From NCBI GenBank assembly GCA_029844215.1, contig CM056740.1, forward strand, positions 24,657,873 through 24,721,872: a stretch of 64,000 nt of DNA, in the 5' to 3' direction. This document shows positions 34,561-45,729 of the stretch, piece by piece. The notes under the pieces are model-generated. The model was not told the origin of the DNA, did no database searches, and saw nothing but the letters and a program-made list of their open reading frames with translations. This stretch comes from Przewalskia tangutica (taxonomy: Eukaryota; Streptophyta; Magnoliopsida; Solanales; Solanaceae). Position numbers and translations under genes: made by a program. Positions within the stretch are counted from its first letter, which is position 1; each line of letters starts with the position of its first letter.

Positions 34561-34948
34561 ACGACCAAGTTGAGGATAGTAACCCCGAGATGTTAAAAAC
34601 TGAAGCAATGACAGAAATGTGATACGTATATTAGGAACAGTTCGAGTGTACGAGAGTAATGATGAGTAAGAAAAGAGGCGAAGATGTGTTAAGCAGATGG
34701 AAGTATTCTTTTTATAAGTAAGGATGTGAAGAAAGTATCCTTTGGACCATGGGTGGAGCTAATATTGTTGTATACGCTTTAGAGATGATTCTTCGTCGGC
34801 TCAGATATGAGTTTTTGCGCGTACGTGGTATTATGGCCATGAGTGGCATAAATGGTTTCGTTAGTATAGAGGGAAGACTATACCGGCACAGGTATGTTTT
34901 GAGACTTAGAAGGAACATTCGGGACGAATGTTTCTAAGGGGGGGAGAA
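34561..34948 (+). mobile_element. RT2 3' untranslated region and polypurine tract
   Basis: It resembles 1-326 and ends CTAAGGGGGGGAGAA before the LTR, with the inverted GAACATTC/GAATGTTTC pair just upstream. No coding sequence is seen. Confidence 0.75.
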
Positions 34949-35209
34949 TGTTATACCCCGTAGTTCCGGAGTATGTATATGAGAACGTACGTACGAATGT
35001 ATACGCCCTAATTAGGGTAAGAATGAAAGAATTGTTTTCCGACGGAAATTATCTCGAACCTTGTGAAGGAAATTTTACGTTTTCAATAATATTTTTACGA
35101 TTATGGAATTGTTCCGAGAGATAAAATATTTTGGACCAATAGGAGGGCGACAAGTGTCACCCCTAGATTGGGCCATGTGGGACGAAATGGAGTGGACAAG
35201 TGGCCAACA
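34949..35209 (+). mobile_element. RT2 3' LTR, truncated
   Basis: It starts TGTTATACCCCGTAG and keeps the U3 up to GACAAGTGTCACCCC, an altered G-box, and a GGACAAGTGGCCA stretch like 692-706. It then breaks off at a minus-strand LTR fragment. Confidence 0.75.
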
Positions 35210-36932
35210 ATTCTTGCCTAGTAGGCATGGCTCCAAATCTTGCAATACATAGATATAATTGGAGTTTTGTTACACAAGTGGGGGGAAAACACATGTCACC
35301 CTCTTATTCGCCCATAATTCTCTTCACAAAAATAATTTCATACTTAGCCCAAAATTGTGAAATTTACGATTGGCTCAAATTCTTAATGCCAAGATATAAT
35401 TATACAATCCTAACTCCATAACTCCATTTGGAAAGAATTCAACCACTAATATTAATTTTCGTCGTCACGTTTTTTTTTGTATCCAAAATTTTTCCATATT
35501 AGAAAATGTAAATGTAACTCTCTTCCAACATTCAAATCTTCTATCCTAACTTACGTTCTCATTTCGTTGCCCTGGAATTACGGGTGTAACATTCTTCCCC
35601 CCTTAGAAATATTATTCCCCGAATGTTCATAATAGGTCTCAAGATATACAAACTTCGGCATAGTCTCTTTTAACTATACCTATCAACCTATACTCGTTAT
35701 TATCGACACCGCGGTCCTGCACATCGGCACCGCAGCTCCAAAATTAATGTCGCTCCTCTGAAGTTGCAGCACCGCGGTCCTGCACGGCACTGCGCCAGAA
35801 TCCTTGCACTCATCGAAGTTTCAAAGACCGCATGTCCTCGTTCTTTGGAATCACGCACAGGCCTAAAATTCACAGCACACATTTTTCACTCAATAACAAG
35901 ATTTTCTTCAATCTAACATGCACTTAGTGACGATAATAACAACAATAACCAACGAATCCAACAACATAAAAACAGTCCACTAAATCGGCTCATAGCCCAA
36001 AACTGTCGCATGTACTTCTTATTCTCCATTTCTCTTAACACGAGTTCATCCCTTAACTACAACATTATGTAACTTCCAATAATCTTTAAGAGGAAGAAGA
36101 AATTTTACCTTCACTTATAGCCAAAACAGTCCCAAGTCTCGGCACCCTTGCTTCACCTTTGCACCATTTCTTCAAGTTACAATCACACACGTGTATCCTT
36201 TACAAGCTTGTAACCATCTTGCTTTCATGTTTTTCTTCCAACAAGTTCATAAACAAGCTTAGGGTTTCAAGACAGTTTTCTTGCCAAAACCGTGACCCAC
36301 TGTTTGGAGTATCAACCTTGGCTTAGAACTTAGTTAAGGAAATTAATCTTGGAAAATAATTAACTCTTGCTCTTCACTTGGATTATGAATTTCGAGACTT
36401 GTGAGATAAGGAAGAGAGAAGAGAGGTTGATGGTGAAGAGAAATTTTGTAACTAAAGGCAAGAAGTCTTGCAAGACTTGTATCTAATAGGTGTTTGTAGC
36501 ACAAGTGGAGGGGGACCCTTGTGGACCTACTTGTCCACTTGTCTTTCTCATCACAATAATATCTCCCACACTTAGCCAAATCTTGCAATACATAGATATA
36601 ATTGGAGCTTTGTTACACAAGTGGGGAGGGACACATGTCACCCTCTTATTCGCCCATAATTCTCTTCACAAAAATAATTCCATACAACCCAAAATTATGA
36701 AATTTTCGATTGGCTCAAATTCCTAATGCCAAGATTTAATAATACAATCCTAAGTCCATAACTCCATTTGTAAATAATTCAATCACTAATATTAATTCTC
36801 GTCGTCACATTTTGTTTTGTATCCAAAAAATTTCCATATTAGAAAATGTAAATGTACATCCCTTCCAATATTCAAATCTTATATCCTAACTTACGTTCTC
36901 ATTTCGTTGCCCTGGAATTACGGGGTGTAACA
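35210..36932 (-). mobile_element. RT7, minus-strand LTR pair with a vestigial internal region
   Basis: Two copies of the same LTR end occur: 35210-35591 and about 36480-36932, both with CAAATCTTGCAATACATAG and ending in GTGTAACA. After the first lies TTCTTCCCCCCTTAG, the reverse polypurine tract. Only about 300-500 bases separate that from sequence that reads as LTR middle. This looks like a gypsy element that lost most of its internal region and part of one LTR. No coding sequence is recognisable between them. Confidence 0.65.
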
Positions 36933-37330
36933 ACACACGTATTGATATATGTCACCCACACCATTTCTTCCCCATTATTGTTTCTTCACAATACCTTAAT
37001 GGTGACTACTTCTTTGGTCCATAGTTTGCGAACCTGACGATATAAGATAGTAATTGAAGTCTCTTTACATGACAAGTATTCTGTAACTTGAACACCCTCT
37101 GTAGGGGTAATACAAGAGGGATCTACACATTTCTGAAGCATTGACACATGAAATACCAAATGGACTGCCTCCATCTCCGGGTGTAGTTCAAGCCTATAAG
37201 TCACCTGGTCGATTCTCTAAATAATCTTATATGATCTAATATATCAGGGCTAAGCTTGTTCTCTTGGTCGAATCTCATTACCATTTCTATGGGGGGAAAT
37301 CCCTTAAAAATACTCAATCATGAACGTTGT
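36933..37330 (-). pseudogene. Gypsy integrase C-terminal fragment
   Basis: The minus strand encodes YRLELHPEMEAVHLVFHVSML at 37204 and below, then DPSCITP and RQVRKLWTKEV. This is the stretch after the GPY/F module of Ty3/gypsy polyproteins. Just upstream (about 37330-37210) a GKLSP-like piece is visible after a frame change. It belongs to an older element than RT7, which abuts it. Confidence 0.75.
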
Positions 37331-38450
37331 TCTTTAAGTCTGTCTCAGTGTTGTACATCAGCAGGTGGTTTCTGACAATCCTAAATTATTAACATTTAAT
37401 CCTAAAAAGGGATTTACTTCCTTTACCACTTGGTGGGTTAACACCGGTCTACACCACTCCTATTTTCTCACGTCTGAGATCCTAATTGCCATGGTTCCGC
37501 TGCATCACAAAGAGTTTGGGTATCAACTAGTGATAATGGAAAGAATCAACCAATAGAAGATATGTGATTCTGACCATACAAATTCTCATAAAGATTTATC
37601 TAGATGTTATGATATATAACTCCTTTGTGGGGGTAAGTGATATTCCCACTCTCCTTTGAAACCTAGCATAAATGTCTGCAACATGTCATCGAATGGGTAT
37701 ATCATGCTTTCGGCCTAGTAACTTATCCATGATAAAATTATAATTGGGTTTCCTATGCTCCCAACCTTTCTGAAGAAATTTATAATAGTTTACTATAACT
37801 GAGCTGATCTATCTAAGATAATAGACACTGTAATATCCTAAAATCGTACATTATTCTTTTATATATTTTACTTGTATGATCCTCGACTGTGTGAAGATCT
37901 TATTCTAGCAAGAAATGGGCCAATCTTATAAATCTATCGACCATCCATCATCTGAGTAGCATTTCATATAAGGGCGGGGAGAACTCATACTTAACTTACC
38001 TTTGAGATACCTTTCTATTCTTTTGTCGCGAACTCTATTATCTGAATTGTCCCTCTGGGCCTTGATATTCTATCTTTACCTATTGACCATTGGGTCATTA
38101 TGACAAACTCGCCAATACTCATTTCCAGGTTATTACATCAATATGTGCCTTTAGTACCCCAGTACATTTTCATCAAACTAAATGAAATAAGATAGGGGGA
38201 ATAATGCGCCTCCGCTCAAACCTTGCTCCGAAAACCAGTTAATCGGGGAAACATACACTTGACCTGGGTATCGGAGAACTCCATCTCCCTTTAATACGAA
38301 TATTGACTCCCTTCTCCATGGGACTTTCTTTTCTGATGGTACTGACTCTATATTATCATATTCTCTATTACCCTTGCCACAAAGGCGATGCTATTACCTT
38401 CTCATCACATCCTTATTGTCATTAGATCTCTAAAATTGGGTTCTTAAGCT
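37331..38450 (-). mobile_element. Highly degenerate gypsy-like remnant
   Basis: Parts resemble other integrase regions here. For example GAGCTGATCTATCTAAGATA near 37800 parallels GAGCTCATCTATCTGTAATC near 13110. Most of the 1.1 kb has no recognisable motif and no long frame. The boundary with the copia element is approximate. Confidence 0.4.
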
Positions 38451-39230
38451 TACTAATTGTTGAAGCTCTTTAGTTAACTATGAGTATGTCATCTATGAAC
38501 TCCTTACCATTTCCAGTTATAAGTATGTCACATACATACAATGTTAAAATCACAAACTTGTTTCTTGATATTTTGGTATAAACACAATGGTCTTTATCCA
38601 TCATAGTAAAACTATTGGATACGACAACATTCTAAAAGCATATATACCACTGCCTTAAAGATTGTTTGAGGCCATAAATAGATTTCAAAAGTCTACAAAC
38701 CTTTTGTCCGTGGCCCTTTTTAATGAAATATTCAGGTTGTTCCATATAAATTTATTCATCTGATTCTGAGAAAGGGCAGTCTTTACATCCATTTGATGTA
38801 ACTCAAGATCCATGCTTGCCATCAGCATTGAGCTTAATTTTGAGAGCCCATTTGCTCCCAATAGTTTTGTGTCCCTCAGGGAGGTCAACTATTTCCCAAA
38901 CTTTGTTGACTTTCATAGACTCCAACTCATCTTCCATTGCTTTTGTCCATTTGTCCTTAGAAGGGCATGAGAGAGCCTCTTTTATATTTTTAGGCTCGTT
39001 TTCATTTTGCAGGAGCATTATAAATAGTTCACTGCCTTCAATGTCAGATCGTCGGCGAGGAGTCTTTTTACGAGAACCACGTCTATTTTGTGATTTATTA
39101 TTGTTCCAATTTAGATCAATATTGCTCCCACTCGGATCAAGAACACTCAACCTGCTCCCACTTGGAACAAGATCGGTGACCATCTCTCTCCCACTTAGAA
39201 TGAGATCTATTTGGTCACTCTCATTAAGTG
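38450..39230 (-). pseudogene. Ty1/copia reverse transcriptase, truncated
   Basis: Minus-strand frames read KDKWTKAMEDELESMKVNKV, then LELHQMDVKTA (the first catalytic aspartate block), SIYGLKQSLRQW and finally LTLYVCDILI near 38530. The last corresponds to the YVDD catalytic motif, with its first aspartate replaced by cysteine. Upstream is the basic linker with PSGS repeats (39183-39060). The protein ends where homology is lost near 38450, so the RT C-terminus, RNase H and 3' LTR are missing. Confidence 0.8.
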
Positions 39231-40384
39231 TATAATAATAACTTTCATTCGCATAGAAGAAAGTGTTGATGAGAAACTAATTCATCTGCTAAAATACTCC
39301 CACTCAAATGAAGAGATCCTTGTACGTCTTGATTCATTATCTCAAACAAGGATAGATCTTGACCTACCTCTCCCTTCTTAGAAAACTCATTCTCTAAGAA
39401 TATGAAATCTTGTGATTCAAATTCAGTTACACTCCCACTGTTTTGCTGACCTATGAACACATAACCCTTTGAGGTTTCGGAGTATCTTATAAAGATACTT
39501 TTCTATTTTCTCGGACCCAATTTGCCATATTTGTGAGAGGAATCATGTGTATATACAACACAACCCCAAGGTATTAATATAGTCAGGTTAGGATGTCTTC
39601 CATTCCATAATTCATATGGAGTGATTGCAACATATTTTGTAAGCACTCGGTTAAGTACATAGGTGGCAGCTAGGCAAAGCATCAGCCCAAAAATTAATTT
39701 GGAGGTTGGCTTGTGCCATCATTTACCTAACCATTTCTAAGAGCGTTGTATTTCTTTTCTCTGCAACACCATTTTGTTGTAGAGTATTTGGAATAGTCAA
39801 TTGATGAACTATTCATTTTTCATCACATGCCCCATTAAATTGAGTCGATAAGTATTCCCGACCACAATCAGTTCAAAGAGCTTTTATATTCTTGTCTAAT
39901 TGATTTTCCACCAAGCTCATATAGCATTTGAAGCAACTTATTGCTTCAGAATTATGGAAAATTAAATAGACATAACTGAAACGGGTAAAATCATCAATAA
40001 ATATAATGAAATAACTTGCTACATGCCTAGCCCTAACATTCATGGGCCCACATATATCTAAATGGACTAATTGCAAATGATATTCATCTCTAGTCGCTTT
40101 ACCGAAAGGTTTTAATGCAGATTTTTCCGCTAGACAATTTTCACAAGTGGACAATTCCACATGTTCAGTGTAGCAAGCAAACCTTGTTTCACTAGCCTTT
40201 GCATTCTTTGTTGGCCAATACGATCAATCCTAGCATGCCATATGTTTACATCACTATCATATTTCCTTGAAGAAGCAAACATAGAAAAATTAGCATTATT
40301 ATTGAATGAATCATAATCCAAATCCATAATAAATAAACATTCGATCACATAATGAAAACCAAATAATGTTGAATCATAAGTCAA
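39231..40384 (-). pseudogene. Ty1/copia integrase region
   Basis: The minus strand shows a GAG-pre-integrase segment WHARIDRIGQQRMQRLVKQG (about 40220-40150) and CENC of the zinc finger (about 40150). DICGPMNVRARH and the core FIDDFTRFSYVYL (about 40060-39970) follow. Further on come DCGREYLS and QQNGVAEKRN-like pieces (39880-39760). Integrase before RT is the Ty1/copia order. The H-H ligand of the zinc finger reads HARID instead of the usual HxRLGH. Stops and frame changes interrupt it. Confidence 0.85.
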
Positions 40385-41503
40385 CTTGAGATAATTGCCA
40401 TGAAAAATAAGCTAAATCCTAGCCTAAGAAAAACATAGATTAAAATAACATTACGATGAATTGTTGGTGCATAGAGGACATCATGTAGAATTATGTCTCG
40501 ACCGTCACACATGACTAACTTGCATGTACTGGTCTCTTCAACAATAACTTTATTGTTGTTGCCCACATATATCCATTTTGCTCCACGAGAAATTCGTTGA
40601 AATTTAATAAAGACATTGTGCTCCCAAGCTATGTGGTCCATTGCTCCCGAGTGTTTATAGGAGTCTTAGAGTAATCCTTAGAATGGTGACCCTTCTTGTC
40701 ACAATTATAGCACTTCACTTTAGCAACATTAACACGTTTGAGATGTTTGATCTTTCTTTTTTTAGTATTTGCTCGTTTAGCAGGCTGAGCTTGTTGAGTC
40801 TGATGTGGCCCTCTCTTCTTTCCCCAATTCTTTGCTTTGGATAACTTTTGTTTTCGGAGGTTGTTGCCATGTGAAACTCGACTATTGGCTTTGCAGTCTC
40901 AAGTCATTCCTCATCTAACTCAAGATGCCTCCGGACATCTTCTAGAGTTGTGATTCTCTCATCTTAAGTCAAGTGCATATTCATATGATCCCATGAACTA
41001 TGCAAAGAGCGTATTACTGTTTGAATTGCTATTCATCGGTAAACACATAACCAACATATTTTAACTCACTGATCATGTTTGTCATTTGCCTCATATGTGT
41101 TTCATTGAACACTCTGGGCGTTTCGTGTATGAGTAAAACTTAATTGTCAGGGATCTTAGCCTTGCAGTAGAACATGTACCAAACCTGTTCTTCAAAGCAA
41201 TTCAAAGCTCCATAGCTTTTTGGTGATCCTTGAACTCCCTTAGGATGTCATCATCCAAGGTGCTTAGCAACGTAATGCGAGCAGTTGAGTCTTTTTTCTC
41301 CAAGCATACTATGTTTCACGGTCACACCTATGTTGAATCGTGTTGCCATCATCAGGTTCATTCATGACATTATTGATAGCCTCCAGAGCATCTTGCTCTT
41401 CCATCACAGATTGAACTTTCAAGCTCCAGGTTTCATAATTATCACCATTGAGTTTCAACCCTTTGTTGAGCTCAACAACAATATTTTTTGAAGCAGTAGT
41501 CAT
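40385..41503 (-). pseudogene. Ty1/copia gag and protease region
   Basis: Gag starts MTTASKNIVVELNKGLKLNG at 41503, with NYETWSLKVQSVM as in UBN2-type copia gag. The nucleocapsid motif near 40710-40660 reads CYNCDKKGHHSKDY, in which the final zinc-binding cysteine is tyrosine. A protease-like region lies in 40641-40381 (IYVGNNNKVIVEE). Several stops are present. Confidence 0.75.
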
Positions 41504-41817
41504 TATTTTATAAAATAAAAAGAATATAATGAGAATCATTTAAAGCAATAAAATGCAAGGTACTATGTTCAACACACATACATATTATGACACTAAGTAT
41601 TAATTGACTAAGGTAATAAACACATATATTAATCACGGAGTCGACAGTTTACTATGTGCCTAATCATCATCCAAAAATGAAAATATTATAAAAATTAACC
41701 TAGTCAATTACTTAGCTAAGCGTCTTAATCATATTTAAGGTAACATAATTGTCTATCATGAGTTTATAATCCCATATGAATTATCAATTAAATAAATAAA
41801 CTTTAATACGCATGCTA
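41504..41817. other. Copia 5' flank, no gene seen
   Basis: AT-rich sequence upstream of copia gag, where a leader and 5' LTR would be expected. No primer-binding site or LTR terminus was recognised on the minus strand. Confidence 0.4.
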
Positions 41818-42284
41818 ATAAAATTAATGTCAAGCTTATAAACATTTATTACATGCTAAATAGATTCACATGAGAATCTTAATGTCAAACTAATTAACAT
41901 AGTACACATGTTAAACAAATTAACAAACAAGATTAATGTTAAGCCATTTAACATATATTTCATGCTAAATTAACATAAAATGTATTAAACTAATTAACAT
42001 ATTATACATGCTAAAAATATTAACATAGGTTTTACCATAATAAGGTTAAACTAATTAACACTTAGCACACATTAAACAAATTAACATGAAAAATTAATGT
42101 TAAACAAATTAAAATTTTAAACTTGCTAAATAAAATAATCAAATAAATATAATGTTAAACTAATTACAATTTTAAAATTGCTAAACAAATTAGCAAATAA
42201 ATCTAATGTTAAACTAATTAACATTTTGAATATGTTAAAAAAATTAACAAATACATCTAATGTTAAACTAATTAACATTTTTAA
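41818..42284. repeat. AT-rich degenerate tandem repeat
   Basis: Units of roughly 54-65 bp built around ATGTTAAACTAATTAACAT and TGCTAAACAAATTA recur about seven times with gradual divergence. The best preserved are near 42180-42284. The core TTAATTAA-like segment is palindromic. Minus-strand frames such as ISLTLDLF repeats are translation of the array, not a protein gene. Confidence 0.75.
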
Positions 42285-42431
42285 GCAATAGGGATAATAC
42301 ATTAATTTCATTGAAAAAATAAATACTAAATTTATATTCTGAAAATTAGGTTCATATGACCAAATTTCTTAATCTGGATATTAATTACAAAATTAGAACC
42401 TTTTAAATCAGGCCATTAGCAACAAAAAAAT

Positions 42432-43165
42432 ATACAACAACAACATACCCAGTGAAATCCAACAATGTGGGTCTGGGGAGGGTAGAGTGTACGCAGACCT
42501 TACCTCTAGGTAGAGCGACTGTTTTCGAGAGATCCTCGGCTCAAGACAAAGCACAAGCCTAAGCAAAATAAGACAAACAAAATGAGTAAGTCATGATAGC
42601 GAATTCTTAACGAGAAAAAGAAGCAATAAATAATGCAAGTAAATAAGACAAACAAAATAAACATAGCATCATAAATCAAACGACAAAGGACTATACGACA
42701 ATACTGTGTCTAGTAGTATAATAAGCTAAGCGAGCCTACAATAATAATATTACAACTACCATTTTGTAAGCGTAGACATGACTACGTTGGACTACCTACT
42801 ACTCTTCTACCCTAATAGTGTCCTCCATAACTCCCTATTTAAGATCATACAGTGAATTGTACTTGCGCAATGTTCCTTCTAATCACATCTCTCCAATACT
42901 TCCTCAGCCTACCTCTACCCTTCTTGTACCCGTCCATAGCCAACCTCTCACACCTCCGCACTGGGGCATTTGTGTCTCTCATCTACACGTGTTTGAACCA
43001 TCTTAGCCTCGCTTCCTGCATCTTATCCTCCACTGAGGCCACGCTCACTCTGTCCCGGATATCATCATTTCTAATTTTATCCCTCCTTGTATGCCCACAC
43101 ATCAATCTTAGCATCCTCATCCCTGCAACTTTTATCTTTTGGGTGTGTAAAGTCTTGATCGAACA
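42432..43165 (-). mobile_element. RTE-type LINE, 3' part
   Basis: On the minus strand the polymerase C-terminus reads KVAGMRMLRLMCGHTRRDKI and VEDKMQEARLRWFKHV (43140-42983). The untranslated tail near 42530-42432 follows, ending CACTGGGTATGTTGTTGTTG. This tail is typical of plant RTE LINEs. The element is cut at 43165 by RT10 and continues at 52685. Frameshifts are present. Confidence 0.85.
43161..43165. repeat. Target-site duplication GAACA, left copy (RT10)
   Basis: GAACA precedes the TGTAATACCCC terminus and recurs at 52685-52689. Confidence 0.9.
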
Positions 43166-45528
43166 TGTAATACCCCGTATTTCCAGAGTATGTACGTAAG
43201 GGAATACGTACAAAAAGTTTGGCCTTAGTTAGCCTTGGACGTTTTCTTTTGTACACAACTCACTAAAAGAATCGTTTTCCGACGAAACGTTTCCACAGCT
43301 TTCGTAGAGTAAATTCCGGCTATGCCATTTCTTATTTTTGCGGATTTTTCCGAGAGACGAAACATTTTGGACCAACGGGAGGGTGACATGTGTCACCCTC
43401 ACATTGGAAGCAAGTGGGGTGGCTTTGGACGATCAAGGCCCCAAGAGGGTGCTGGCCTCGCCGATTGGTTCCTCGCTAGGCCTTGTTTTGTGGAGTGTTT
43501 TGTGGAGTGTTTTGTGGAGTGTTTTGTGGAGTAGGGGTTAGGGTGCACTTGGCTTGATCTTGGCCTTACACTTGCCTTGCACTTGTCTTCATCTTGGCCA
43601 TTGGTTGGCCAAGGCTCGAGCTATAAATACCTCTTGAGATGAAGAGTTCTTCATCCACAAAAGCTTTTCAAGTCTAAAAATCCTTCCCTCTCCCTTTGTA
43701 GCAATTCGTCCAACACCCCCTCCTCGAGAAGCTTCGCCGAGGCTACCCCACCCCTAGCCTAGCCGAAACCCCTCCCTTGGTAGAAAAGTTGCCTTCTTGT
43801 TTTGTTATAATGCCCAAAATACCCTAGCCCAAATACCTTAGTACTTAGTAGAAGTTGAAGAACTTCTAAGGTTTCTCGAGCATACAACTTGTGAGCAAAA
43901 CCTTGCTCAGGCGCTACTTTTTCTAGGATATTATTGGGCTTACCGAGGTAACTAATCCTAACCCTCTTTTGAATTAGAGAATACTTACTGTTGTAGAATA
44001 AGAATAAGTATAAATACTTAGAAGAATAATCAAATCAGATTTACATAGACTGCTTTCACATGAACTTATATAGCTCACTGTAGGGAAGTCTTTGCCCGAC
44101 TTACCGTAGAATTATGAACCCTCTGCTTAGAATGACCTTGAGTAGTCTTTGATAGATATCTGTGACTATTATAGTCGACTCTCTGCGCGACATATTCAAC
44201 TCGCGGTGGTTTTCACGGTATGTATGTGATTCTTCCTAAAGCATGATATTTTACAATATATAGTACGGTGACGCATACGTGTTAATCGAATAATACTTAT
44301 GGCAATGCCTCACGCTTAAGCTCGATAATACTTACGGCAATGCCTCACGGCTTAAGCCTGAATAACAAAGAACTGAAACATTTCAAAAGAATACTGAATC
44401 ATTTTTAACAGAAGATAAATATTTGGTTTTTAAAACAAAAGCTTAAGAGTTATACTAGCTTTATGGGAAGTTAGGTATAACAACTTAAGAAGATAAAAAG
44501 GAACTGTTTACTTGTTTGTTTATAAAAGCCTTGTATTGATTTCTGTTAAGTGTAGTAAGATTTGTGTGATAAGTAGACATATTATGATGCTACCTGGGTT
44601 AGTGTCTTGAATTCTTTGTGTAAAGCGGTCATTCTTAGCTTCCGCTGCTAACCGTAAGTCCGCTGCATCGTTATTGTATCACCTACCCTTCGATCGTTAT
44701 ATCGAGGGCTTGCCTCGATGCGGGTCTATACGGCCTATGCGGTCTGTGAGACTACGCGAGCAGCGTATGCTCCGTGATTGATCATTCCGGTGTTTAGCCC
44801 GACGCGGGATTCCTATGCGTCCGCTGAGACTACGCGCTTTGAGGCTACGCGGCCGCGGAGCCTAGGCGGATGCCGGGTTGGCTGCCCCGATGCGGGAATA
44901 CCTCACGCGTGCAGCGTGACTCCATGCGCCGCGGAAGTCCGGGACTAGGCACGCAGAATGATACTATGGGCGATTGGCCTTGCTTCGATCATTCGCGCCT
45001 AGAATAGACTGCTACGCTTTTCCTATTATCGTTGTTTGTGATGTGACACTATGTGCAATTGAACTGATTGTATTTGTGAAAAGGTTTTAAATACTTTGAT
45101 TTTATTTCGCTTTATAGTTTCACATACTTGGTACCGTCGACTTCTCCTTCGGGCCGCGCTCATGCCGCAGTAGTGGCAAAGAGTGCTAGATCCACATTCC
45201 TGTGATCTCTACGCCGTGTCGTGAGCTCCATCCTTTCCGAGGCTCTACTTGGGTATGATCTCCCGTTGTAGATAGTTTTGTACAAGTGGTATGGCGGGCC
45301 CCGTCCCGCCATAGTTGTATATTTCCTTAGGTCTCAGAGTCTGTTATGCAAAGATTTGATGAATCGTTAAACCATGTTTTTATATATATGCCGAAGGCGA
45401 TGTTTTCTCACTTAAAGCGTGTTCTATTTTATAAATCGTTTCATGTCTTGCTTTATATTTCCGCCGACACTGGATGTATGACTACTGGGTGCCCCTGCAG
45501 GCACTACCACGCCCCGAACGTCGTGACA
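43166..45528 (+). mobile_element. RT10 5' LTR
   Basis: TGTAATACCCCGTATTTCC to CGTCGTGACA. The U3 has GACATGTGTC at 43385-43394, one base off the palindrome, and TATAAATA at 43622-43629. It pairs with 50305-52684. The GC-rich end is heavily edited relative to that copy. Confidence 0.95.
43486..43532 (+). repeat. 12-bp tandem repeat (TTTTGTGGAGTG), four copies
   Basis: Four perfect units in the U3, about 90 bp upstream of the TATA box. The 3' LTR copy near 50613-50663 has degenerate units. Confidence 0.9.
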
Positions 45529-45532
45529 AAAG

Positions 45533-45543
45533 TGGTATCGAGC
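45533..45543 (+). other. RT10 primer-binding site
   Basis: TGGTATCGAGC four bases after the LTR end. It is the initiator tRNA-Met site with the A of CAG missing. Confidence 0.75.
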
Positions 45544-45729
45544 CGTTATCTCTGAAAGTGTCTCAGACCGTATCTAGTAGTTCGATTATCGGTGTGTTGT
45601 GCACCACACCAATAATCGTGAGGCTATAGGATATTTAGGATTGGTTTCCATTCTTCTCATTCCGAGATCGTGCTTTAGAGTCGTGTTATAGGTTGGACCC
45701 TCTAACGTATTCCTTTCCTCAGAATGCTT

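Noticed and set aside
38816..39235. Plus-strand frame of 139 codons
   Set aside because: It is the antisense shadow of the copia RT region, which matches known motifs on the minus strand.
42126..42311. Minus-strand frame with repeated ISLTLDLF
   Set aside because: It is translation of the AT-rich tandem array, with no independent support.
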